From: an uncultured Clostridia bacterium
GTDB lineage: Bacteria > Bacillota > Clostridia > Christensenellales > UBA1242
Assembly (NCBI GenBank): GCA_934725795.1
Contig: CAKVCF010000034.1
Location: 1 to 6,679, forward strand
Reading direction: 5' to 3'
Length of the DNA stretch: 6,679 bases
Both the position numbers and the translations under genes were made by a program. This document shows positions 1-4,140 of this stretch, piece by piece. Position 1 is the first letter of the stretch. Each line of letters starts with the position of its first letter. Below the pieces are notes generated by a model. That model was given only the letters and a program-made list of their open reading frames with translations. It was not told where the DNA came from and searched no databases.

Positions 1-73
1 GATTTGAACCCCCGAAGGCTTTCACCTTATCGCTTTTCGAGAGCGACACGTTCGACCACTCCGACATCTCTGC
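1..73 (-). tRNA. tRNA-Ser(CGA), 3' end cut off by the window edge
   Basis: Read on the minus strand, the gene begins GCAGAGATG at position 73 and shows a class II tRNA body. The anticodon stem pairs 42-46 with 30-34 around a seven-base loop (35-41), with anticodon CGA at 39-37. A long variable arm follows, then a T-arm start with GGTTCAAATC. The GGAGTGGTCGAACG D-arm pattern and the long variable arm are typical of bacterial tRNA-Ser. The acceptor 3' strand lies outside the window, so acceptor pairing and CCA encoding cannot be checked. Confidence 0.93.
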
Positions 74-100
74 ATATATTTTTTTGTTATTAACAACACA

Positions 101-129
101 AGTATAACTTTTTTCTTAAAATTTGTAAA
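101..129 (-). promoter_or_regulatory. Promoter of tRNA-Ser
   Basis: On the minus strand a -35 box TTTACA (129-124) is followed after 17 bases by a -10 box TATACT (106-101). This predicts transcription starting near 94, about 20 bases before the mature tRNA end. A perfect six-base inverted repeat with a one-base centre (TTGTTA-T-TAACAA, 84-96) sits over the predicted start. It could be an operator or chance in AT-rich DNA. Confidence 0.7.
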
Positions 130-143
130 TAGATTTTATTTGT

Positions 144-173
144 TTGACTTTGCATTTGTCTTTTGAGTATTCT
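144..173 (+). promoter_or_regulatory. Possible promoter of the amidohydrolase-like gene
   Basis: TTGACT (144-149) is followed after 18 bases by TATTCT (168-173), which is only a four-of-six match to the -10 consensus. It lies back to back with the tRNA-Ser promoter and about 30 bases before the next start codon. The -35 is good and the -10 is weak. Confidence 0.35.
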
Positions 174-205
174 TTATTTGATTTATATAAAAGATAAACG
201 CACTC

Positions 206-844
206 ATGAAAAAATTTAGTTTTAAAACAACACAACAAATAAGAAAAGATATTTTAACTGAAAACAAAAATCAAGATTCAGTGTTTTTTGCTGGAAATAA
301 TAATGTGTTAATATCTGTTCCGCATGGTGTATCTCAAACAAGATATGGCAAAGTAAAGGTTGCAGAGATTGGAACAATTCCGCTTGGAAAGTTGCTTGCA
401 GACGCAACAAACAGCAATGTTATAATCAAAACTAAAAACAACTTTGACGATGCAAATAAGGATGAAGATTGTGCATATCGCAAAAGAATGGCTAAGCTGA
501 TAAAACAGTATAATATAAAATATATTATAGACCTGCACAGTTTGGCTAAACATAGGCCTTGTGATATAAATCTAGGCATCCATTTAGGTTTGAATATAAA
601 AAAAGACGAGCAAGCCTATGACAAATTGGTTGAACTGCTTGAAAAAGATTTTATTGTCAGCATTGATGCACCTTTTATGGCATCAACAGGGACAATCAGC
701 GGCTTTTATGCAAAAGAATTTGGTTTATGGACAATACAAATTGAAACAAACTGCAAGATATTGGTTGAATCAAAAGAGATTAAAAGATTTAATCAGCTGG
801 CAAACACTCTTGAACAGTGGATTAATTGGTTAAACAATAGATAG
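206..844 (+). CDS. N-formylglutamate amidohydrolase-like protein
   Basis: This 212-residue protein resembles the N-formylglutamate amidohydrolase (FGase) family, zinc-dependent enzymes with a carboxypeptidase-like fold that release formate or remove acyl groups from small amino acid derivatives. Visible landmarks are SVPHG (37-41), a Glu at 54, DLH (109-111) followed by Arg117 and Asp120, a GT.SG segment (162-166) and a late Glu in QIETN (180). His40 and His111 are likely metal ligands and Glu180 the likely catalytic acid, by analogy with the family. There is no signal peptide or membrane segment, so it should be cytoplasmic. It is somewhat shorter than typical family members. No strong ribosome binding site precedes the ATG, so the start is only moderately supported. 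No histidine-utilisation genes lie nearby, so the actual substrate is unknown. Confidence 0.7.
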   Translation: MKKFSFKTTQQIRKDILTENKNQDSVFFAGNNNVLISVPHGVSQTRYGKVKVAEIGTIPLGKLLADATNSNVIIKTKNNFDDANKDEDCAYRKRMAKLIKQYNIKYIIDLHSLAKHRPCDINLGIHLGLNIKKDEQAYDKLVELLEKDFIVSIDAPFMASTGTISGFYAKEFGLWTIQIETNCKILVESKEIKRFNQLANTLEQWINWLNNR

Positions 845-875
845 ACAAATATTTAAAAAATGTTTAAAATTTTAC

Positions 876-904
876 TTGACTTAAAAGTTGGTAATCCGTA
901 ACAT
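876..904 (+). promoter_or_regulatory. Promoter of the membrane protein gene
   Basis: TTGACT (876-881) is followed after exactly 17 bases by TAACAT (899-904), which keeps the key first, second and last -10 bases. The predicted start near 911 gives a leader of about 100 nt. That leader contains a small AAAGAT/ATCTTT hairpin (about 914-930) of unclear meaning. Confidence 0.55.
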
Positions 905-1012
905 AAAAATAGAAAAGATAAAATCTTTCTTTGTAAAGGCATGGCTGAAAACTTTATTTTAGTGTGTAAAATTAAGGTAAACGGCAGTGCAAACATAGTT
1001 TAGGGAGGGTAT

Positions 1013-1579
1013 ATGGCAAAGAAAAAATCTAAAAAGAATATGCTTAGCATTGTTTTAGCAATCGTGGTTGTTGCTTTGGCAGTTGTTACTGTTTGCACAA
1101 TGTTTATGCCAGTGTTCACAACAAAAACATCAGCTTTAGGTGGTGCAGTTTCAAGCACTTCACATATCAAAGGCTTAGATGTTATCACTGCTGCATTTAA
1201 AGGTGAAACTTCAACTGATTTATCAAATGGTGCAAATGCACTTATCGCTTTAAAAAATAGCGATGAAGCAGGCGCTGTTACAGGCATTTTCTGCTGGATG
1301 TATTTTTTAACAGTTGTTGTTAGTGCTGCAATTTTGGTGTTTGCAGTTCTTAGAATTTTTGGTCTTAGATTCAAACTTGTTAACTTAATTTTAGGCCTTG
1401 CTGTCATCGTTTTGGCTTTGGTAGCTTTCATTTGTGGCTTTGTTGTTGCAAGCAAATTTGCTAGTGTTGATTTAGGTAGTTGGTTGTCTGGTAAAACTGT
1501 TGCCAATGTTGCTAACTATTTCATGTTACTTGGTGTTGCGGCTGGTGGCACAGATATTTGTTTGGCTAGACGCAAATAA
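1013..1579 (+). CDS. Four-helix membrane protein of unknown function
   Basis: I do not recognise this 188-residue protein. It begins with a lysine-rich cytoplasmic stretch (residues 2-9). Four hydrophobic segments follow at about 11-34, 91-113, 122-147 and 165-180, and a basic ARRK tail ends the protein. A hydrophilic loop of about 55 residues rich in Ser, Thr and Gly (35-90) lies between the first two helices. With the basic N-terminus inside, this loop would be external and both ends cytoplasmic. A strong GGGAGGG ribosome binding site (1003-1009) sits four bases before the ATG and fixes the start. It has its own promoter and a clear terminator, so it looks monocistronic. No catalytic motif is visible. 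A structural or envelope-associated role would be a guess. Confidence 0.85.
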   Translation: MAKKKSKKNMLSIVLAIVVVALAVVTVCTMFMPVFTTKTSALGGAVSSTSHIKGLDVITAAFKGETSTDLSNGANALIALKNSDEAGAVTGIFCWMYFLTVVVSAAILVFAVLRIFGLRFKLVNLILGLAVIVLALVAFICGFVVASKFASVDLGSWLSGKTVANVANYFMLLGVAAGGTDICLARRK

Positions 1580-1609
1580 AAAAACACAAATACAATTTAG
1601 TTTAAATAG

Positions 1610-1641
1610 AAAAGTTCAACAATTAGCGTTGAACTTTTTTT
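1610..1641 (+). terminator. Rho-independent terminator after the membrane protein gene
   Basis: A perfect ten-base stem (AAAGTTCAAC 1611-1620 with GTTGAACTTT 1628-1637, plus an outer A-T pair) closes a seven-base loop and runs into seven T residues (1635-1641). Confidence 0.9.
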
Positions 1642-1671
1642 GTTGAAAATTACAAAAAATTAAATAAACTA

Positions 1672-1700
1672 TTTTCAAAAACTTTAGTTTATGTTATACT
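1672..1700 (+). promoter_or_regulatory. Extended -10 promoter upstream of tRNA-Leu
   Basis: TTTTCA (1672-1677) is followed after 17 bases by TATACT (1695-1700), with a TG at 1692-1693 giving an extended -10. The predicted start near 1707 implies a leader of about 135 nt before the tRNA, to be removed by processing. A weaker TAATAT (1826-1831) lies closer to the tRNA but lacks a convincing -35. Confidence 0.6.
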
Positions 1701-1840
1701 AGATATGCACTATTTCAATGGTTTCAGTTATGTGATAACAACATTAAAACAACCTAATTTATATTTGTTTGGTTTTGGTGTGGATTAAACTATTGTATTA
1801 ATTTCAACTTAATTTAAAGCGATTTTAATATATTTTATAT

Positions 1841-1926
1841 GCGGTTATGGCGGAACGGCAGACGCGCTAGTTTCAGGTACTAGTGAGAAAAATCTCTTGC
1901 AGGTTCAAATCCTGTTAACCGCACCA
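1841..1926 (+). tRNA. tRNA-Leu(CAG), CCA encoded
   Basis: The acceptor strand GCGGTTA (1841-1847) pairs with TAACCGC before A and an encoded CCA (1924-1926). The anticodon stem CTAGT/ACTAG (1867-1871, 1879-1883) holds a seven-base loop with anticodon CAG at 1874-1876. A long variable arm with a GAGA/TCTC stem and a T-arm with GGTTCAAATCC complete a class II leucine tRNA, which would read CUG codons. Confidence 0.95.
1911..1926 (+). repeat. Direct repeat, copy 1 (tRNA-Leu 3' end)
   Basis: CCTGTTAACCGCACCA forms the 3' half of the T stem, the acceptor strand and CCA of the functional tRNA. It matches 2089-2104 exactly. Confidence 0.9.
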
Positions 1927-1979
1927 GACAATAAAGTATTGCATACAGCAATTCTAAGATATAGATAGTTGCACAATTA

Positions 1980-1995
1980 TTAACGGATTTGAACC
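1980..1995 (-). repeat. Inverted fragment of a tRNA T-arm
   Basis: TTAACGGATTTGAACC equals the reverse complement of tRNA-Leu bases 1902-1918 with a single base missing. The surrounding bases do not form a working T stem (mismatches at two of five pairs), and no anticodon arm follows on the minus strand. It is therefore a remnant and not a tRNA gene. Confidence 0.6.
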
Positions 1996-2054
1996 CACGG
2001 TTCAACCCTTGTCGGGCTGGCCGCAACAAGTTGCTCCCTTCGCTACGCTAAAAT

Positions 2055-2077
2055 TTGCCCATTGAGGCAATTTTTTT
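2055..2077 (+). terminator. Terminator-like hairpin inside the segment after tRNA-Leu
   Basis: TTGCC (2055-2059) pairs with GGCAA (2066-2070) around a six-base loop and is followed by seven T residues (2071-2077). Four A residues before the stem can extend pairing into the T run after one mismatch. It would end tRNA-Leu transcripts about 150 bases downstream of the tRNA. Confidence 0.6.
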
Positions 2078-2088
2078 AACGCTGCTCA

Positions 2089-2104
2089 CCTGTTAACCGC
2101 ACCA
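2089..2104 (+). repeat. Direct repeat, copy 2 (orphan tRNA-Leu 3' end)
   Basis: This is an exact second copy of CCTGTTAACCGCACCA. No T loop or other tRNA part precedes it. It is followed within eight bases by the hairpin at 2112-2143, which suggests it marks the original junction between the tRNA and its terminator. Confidence 0.85.
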
Positions 2105-2111
2105 CAACTCG

Positions 2112-2143
2112 AAAGCACAAGTTTTAGCGACCTGTGCTTTTTT
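2112..2143 (+). terminator. Terminator-like hairpin, probably the original tRNA-Leu terminator
   Basis: AAAGCACA (2112-2119) pairs with TGTGCTTT (2133-2140) around a 13-base loop and enters a six-T run (2138-2143). The 3' arm can pair instead with the downstream AAAAAAGCACA (2148-2158), forming an 11-base perfect stem with a four-base loop (2133-2158). The two hairpins exclude each other, and the second could work in either direction. Confidence 0.65.
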
Positions 2144-2156
2144 AATCAAAAAAGCA

Positions 2157-2235
2157 CATATCGTCGCATTTACACTTGGCTTTCTCGTTCCCCACCAAAC
2201 CCACTGCGTTTGGCTTCGGCGGGGTCCCTGATTGT
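2157..2235 (-). repeat. Palindromic element A (REP/MITE-like)
   Basis: Read on the minus strand, this segment starts ACAATCAGGG and ends GCGACGATATG. It contains a two-level hairpin: CCCC (2190-2193) with GGGG (2221-2224) outside, and CCAAAC (2195-2200) with GTTTGG (2208-2213) inside. It is more GC-rich than its AT-rich surroundings. The element at 2795-2916 shares its start, end, nested hairpin and a CGAG.AAA block, so the two look like members of one family. Boundaries are approximate. Confidence 0.45.
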
Positions 2236-2439
2236 CTTTTAACAGTCTGAACTTATTAAGTTTAGTTGCATTATGTATGTTGTATGGTCAAGTAGTGGTA
2301 GTTTAAATAAAATTGGAAAGGTGTGCTTTAACATCAATCGGCTTTTTGTTTGTGGTTGGAATATGATGAACTAAATAATTGAGTGTAGGGGTGTCTAACT
2401 GTTTGTAAGGTGTTGGAAATACAACGGGGCTAAATTTGC
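2236..2439. other. Intergenic stretch with no recognisable feature
   Basis: About 200 AT-rich bases lie between palindromic element A and the next promoter. I see no gene, RNA fold or repeat here. The only open frame (2273-2374, 33 codons) lacks a ribosome binding site. Confidence 0.5.
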
Positions 2440-2468
2440 TTTACTTTTTTTTTGCTTTATTTCATAAT
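2440..2468 (+). promoter_or_regulatory. Promoter of the FakA-like domain gene
   Basis: TTTACT (2440-2445) is followed after 17 bases by CATAAT (2463-2468), a five-of-six -10 match. The start near 2475 leaves a leader of about 25 bases carrying the ribosome binding site AGGAGA (2490-2495). Confidence 0.5.
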
Positions 2469-2499
2469 AAAAACATAAAATGTAATTTTAGGAGATTTT

Positions 2500-2766
2500 A
2501 TGATTGAATTTAGATACGATACACAACTTTTAATTTCAGGTGAAAATTTGGAAGAAGATGTTGTAAGAGATTATTTCTTGAAAAACTTTAAGGGAGATTG
2601 CCTTATCGCTGTTGGCGATGGTCTTGGCAGATATAGTGATACTATTAAAATTCACTTCCACACCAACGAACCTTGGGATGTGCTTAAATATTGTCGCACC
2701 CTTGGCGAAATCTACGATATAGTTGTTGAAGATATGGATAGACAATCTCGTGGTCTTAAAGGCTAA
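2500..2766 (+). CDS. Stand-alone FakA/YloV middle-domain-like protein
   Basis: This 88-residue protein resembles the segment that follows the DAK2 kinase domain in the fatty acid kinase subunit FakA (YloV). The best landmarks are GDCLIAVGDG (32-41), the IKIHFHTNEPWDVLKY block (49-64; family pattern K.H.HT..P..vL.ya) and the closing LGEIYDIVVEDMDRQ. The kinase domain before it and the C-terminal domain after it in FakA are both absent. The upstream bases are non-coding, and a good ribosome binding site (AGGAGA, four bases from the ATG) and a promoter are present, so it is a complete small gene and not a truncation seen at an edge. Its role is unknown; a binding or accessory part for an acyl-phosphate system is conceivable. 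The coding tail has an unusual relationship with downstream DNA: an inverted 14-base copy at 2795-2808 and a second C-terminus at 2908-2946. Confidence 0.75.
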   Translation: MIEFRYDTQLLISGENLEEDVVRDYFLKNFKGDCLIAVGDGLGRYSDTIKIHFHTNEPWDVLKYCRTLGEIYDIVVEDMDRQSRGLKG

Positions 2767-2794
2767 CAACTATAATTATTATTAAAAGAAAAAA

Positions 2795-2916
2795 ATATCT
2801 TCAACAACAGGGTACCCACCACAATTTGTTGTGGAAGGGTTAAGGAAAAACCGAGCAAAAGGCAAATGTTTGCGCATACAAACTTGCAATAGCGAGAGTT
2901 TTGACGCGAAGATATG
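2795..2916 (+). repeat. Palindromic element B with ATATCTTC/GAAGATAT ends
   Basis: The segment begins ATATCTTC (2795-2802) and ends GAAGATAT (2908-2915), a perfect eight-base terminal inverted repeat. Inside is a nested hairpin: ACCC (2814-2817) with GGGT (2837-2840) outside, CCACAA (2819-2824) with TTGTGG (2829-2834) inside, and loop TTTG. It shares ACAA.CAGGG..CCC, CGAG.AAA, CAA.TGT and GCGA.GATATG with the reverse complement of 2157-2235. The paired bases differ between the two while pairing is kept. This suggests a small structured repeat family; no transposase is nearby. Confidence 0.45.
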
Positions 2917-2946
2917 GACCGTCAATCCAGAGGATTGAAAGGATAA
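2908..2946 (+). pseudogene. Orphan 3' tail of a second copy of the FakA-like domain gene
   Basis: These 39 bases read EDMDRQSRGLKG then stop, identical in all twelve residues to the end of the gene at 2500-2766. About ten of the 39 bases differ, and every difference is synonymous (for example AGA/CGT for Arg, CTT/TTG for Leu). In this frame a TGA at 2902-2904 lies two codons upstream, and no start or homologous body is present. The pattern is that of a remnant of a second gene copy that evolved for a long time under protein-level selection, or came from another lineage, and then lost its body. It sits directly before the HD-domain gene. Confidence 0.65.
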
Positions 2947-2957
2947 TTAAAGGATAA
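2938..2957 (+). promoter_or_regulatory. Tandem AAAGGATAA supplying a stop codon and the next ribosome binding site
   Basis: AAAGGATAA occurs at 2938-2946 and again at 2949-2957. The first copy ends the orphan reading frame. The second places AAAGGA five bases before the ATG at 2960 and supports that start. Confidence 0.6.
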
Positions 2958-2959
2958 AA

Positions 2960-3499
2960 ATGCAAAATCTAGATTATAATTTTGTTTTGAATTTTGCGGC
3001 TAAAAAGCACGAAAGTCAATTGCGTGCTGATGGTATCACGCCCTATATTGAGCATCCTATTAAAGTTGCAGAATTGATTAAAAAGTACAAAAAGTCTAGA
3101 AACATTGATGCCATTGTTGCAGCGGCTTTGTTGCACGACACTTTGGAAGATACTTACACTTCTTATCGTGAATTGGTTGATAACTTTGGTGAAATTGTTG
3201 CAAGTATGGTTATGGAAGTAACCACTGCGTCATATATGCCACACCTTGTTGGCAAAGGCAATTATTTGAAACATAAAATGATTGATATGTCTAACTACTC
3301 ACTTTGCATTAAGTTGGCAGACAGGCTTGCAAATCTTATGGATGCTGGCAGTTTGCCAGAAGAACGCAGGCAAAGAATTATTTTTGATACATACGAAATT
3401 ATAGAGTATTTGGAAGAAAAGCGCCAACTTACCGAAGCACACAGAGCATTGATTGAAGCAATTAAAGTTGAACTTAAAAAACTTGAACAAACAAAATAA
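2960..3499 (+). CDS. Small RelA/SpoT-type HD-domain hydrolase
   Basis: This 179-residue protein is a lone HD domain of the type that forms the hydrolase half of RelA/SpoT proteins and small alarmone hydrolases such as MESH1. The family pattern is complete: KKHESQLRADGITPYIEHP (15-33), AALLHDTLEDT (55-65) and IKLADRLANL (117-126). His32, His59, Asp60 and Asp121 are the expected metal ligands, and Glu63-Asp64 the catalytic ED pair. No synthetase, TGS or ACT domain follows, so (p)ppGpp or pppApp hydrolysis is possible, but substrate cannot be read from sequence; other HD phosphohydrolases share the motifs. It should be cytoplasmic. It may be co-transcribed with the FakA-like domain gene across a 193-base spacer, since no strong promoter is seen between them. 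A terminator follows. Confidence 0.82.
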   Translation: MQNLDYNFVLNFAAKKHESQLRADGITPYIEHPIKVAELIKKYKKSRNIDAIVAAALLHDTLEDTYTSYRELVDNFGEIVASMVMEVTTASYMPHLVGKGNYLKHKMIDMSNYSLCIKLADRLANLMDAGSLPEERRQRIIFDTYEIIEYLEEKRQLTEAHRALIEAIKVELKKLEQTK

Positions 3500-3536
3500 G
3501 CCATTTTTTCTACAATAGGTTCTGTTAAACTAAAAG

Positions 3537-3565
3537 AATTTGCAAGGTTGTTTTGCAAATTTTTT
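3537..3565 (+). terminator. Rho-independent terminator after the HD-domain gene
   Basis: AATTTGCAA (3537-3545) pairs perfectly with TTGCAAATT (3553-3561) around loop GGTTGTT, and the stem runs into six T residues (3560-3565). Confidence 0.85.
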
Positions 3566-3791
3566 GTTGCAAATTAATTGAGCCAAGTTAAATAAACACA
3601 AAGGTAAAGTGTGAAAAATAAAACGAATAATAAATTTAGTTTGTGTTATTTGCATTAACTACAATAAAAACCAAAGACGGCTTTAAATTGATACTTAGCT
3701 TTTGGTTTGTTGGATGACTATGTTTAATAAAATTGAAATTAAAATTTAACTAAAAACAACTAAAATAAAAATAAAGCCACAAAAAATACGA
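3566..3791. other. AT-rich intergenic stretch before the rpmH promoter
   Basis: No gene is visible. Two loose inverted repeats occur: AACACAAA (3595-3602) with TTTGTGTT (3640-3647), and AAACCAAA (3668-3675) with TTTGGTTT (3701-3708). No convincing DnaA boxes are present, so there is no support for a replication origin. Confidence 0.5.
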
Positions 3792-3820
3792 TTGACAAGG
3801 TCGTGTTTTTTTGTTAGTAT
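3792..3820 (+). promoter_or_regulatory. Strong extended -10 promoter of the rpmH operon
   Basis: A perfect -35 TTGACA (3792-3797) is followed after 17 bases by TAGTAT (3815-3820), with TG at 3812-3813 for an extended -10. Transcription should start near 3826-3828, giving a leader of about 160 nt. This is the best promoter in the window, as expected for a ribosomal protein operon. Confidence 0.85.
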
Positions 3821-3823
3821 AGC

Positions 3824-3912
3824 CACAATAGGAATTCTGTTTTAAGATTTTATCTTAATGTTGGCATATTGCCTAAACCTGAAAGGCCTTGGCCTTGACT
3901 TAACCTATTGTG
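3824..3912 (+). ncRNA. Candidate structured leader of rpmH (multi-branched fold)
   Basis: CACAATAGG (3824-3832), at the predicted RNA 5' end, pairs perfectly over nine bases with CCTATTGTG (3904-3912). Enclosed are three hairpins in series: TTAAGAT/ATCTTAA with a three-base loop (3842-3858), GGCA/TGCC with a three-base loop (3863-3873) and AAGGC/GCCTT with a four-base loop (3883-3896). A seven-T run follows the closing stem four bases later (3917-3923). Downstream AAGGC (3934-3938) could compete for the GCCTT arm. Many ribosomal protein operons are autoregulated through such leaders. I do not recognise this one as a described class, and its function is inferred from position and fold. Confidence 0.5.
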
Positions 3913-3951
3913 CTGATTTTTTTGTGGTCGAATAAGGCAAAAAAGTTGGCT

Positions 3952-3967
3952 TGGTTTTTTTAAACCA
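3952..3967 (+). other. Small hairpin just upstream of the rpmH ribosome binding site
   Basis: TGGTTT (3952-3957) pairs with AAACCA (3962-3967) around TTTT, ending eight bases before the AAAGGAGG site. With the U-rich loop it is a weak structure. It may only separate the upstream fold from the ribosome binding site. Confidence 0.35.
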
Positions 3968-3987
3968 TTGATTTTAAAGGAGGAACT

Positions 3988-4122
3988 ATGAAACAAACTT
4001 ACCAACCAAAGAAAAAACAACGCAGCAAAGTGCACGGTTTTAGGGCAAGAATGAAATCATTGTCTGGCCGCAAAGTGTTGAAAAGACGCAGAAACAAAGG
4101 CAAAAAAGAATTAACAAGATAG
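3988..4122 (+). CDS. rpmH: 50S ribosomal protein L34
   Basis: This 44-residue, very basic protein has the full L34 signature: [11 protein letters not shown] at the start, then [16 protein letters not shown] and the KGKKELT end. L34 is a small component of the large ribosomal subunit. Its length is exactly that usual for bacteria. A near-perfect AAAGGAGG site (3976-3983) lies four bases before the ATG. It opens the cluster with rnpA, yidD, yidC and khpB, the order seen next to dnaA in many bacteria. rnpA starts 18 bases after its stop codon, so the two should share a transcript. The long structured leader suggests regulation at the RNA level. Confidence 0.97.
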   Translation: MKQTYQPKKKQRSKVHGFRARMKSLSGRKVLKRRRNKGKKELTR

Positions 4123-4140
4123 TTCTTTTAGGTATGGCGT

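Larger units (their letters stand above)
1927..2104. mobile_element. 178-bp insertion-like segment bounded by copies of the tRNA-Leu 3' end
   Basis: The last 16 bases of tRNA-Leu, CCTGTTAACCGCACCA (1911-1926), recur exactly at 2089-2104. The bases just outside the match differ on both sides. The 162 bases between the copies hold no gene. They contain a five-base hairpin (1938-1952), an inverted T-arm-like fragment at 1980-1995, a TTGAACC-CAC-GGTTCAA palindrome (1989-2005) and a terminator-like hairpin (2055-2077). Duplicated tRNA 3' ends are a known product of integration at tRNA genes, so this may be a deletion scar of an integrated element or a tiny non-autonomous insertion. No integrase is present. 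That explanation is inference; the duplication is seen directly. Confidence 0.5.

Noticed and set aside
1000..1506. Long minus-strand open frame opposite the membrane protein gene
   Set aside because: It is an antisense shadow: the plus-strand gene has a promoter, ribosome binding site, helices and terminator, while this frame has none of these.
1705..1788. 27-codon open frame beginning at the promoter upstream of tRNA-Leu
   Set aside because: The ATG sits at or before the predicted transcription start, has no ribosome binding site and encodes nothing recognisable.
1975..2050. Possible complete tRNA gene on the minus strand
   Set aside because: Only a T-arm-like fragment is present; its stem has mismatches and no anticodon arm, D arm or acceptor pairing can be built.
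2157..2235. CRISPR or riboswitch interpretation of the palindromic elements
   Set aside because: There are only two divergent copies, in opposite orientations, with no spacers; neither precedes a gene in a riboswitch-like arrangement that I recognise.
2273..2374. 33-codon open frame in the gap before the FakA-like domain gene
   Set aside because: No ribosome binding site, no recognisable composition or motif, and it lies in AT-rich intergenic DNA where such frames arise by chance.
3566..3791. Possible replication origin upstream of rpmH
   Set aside because: The best DnaA-box-like match (ATAAACACA) fits only six of nine positions, and dnaA is not adjacent.
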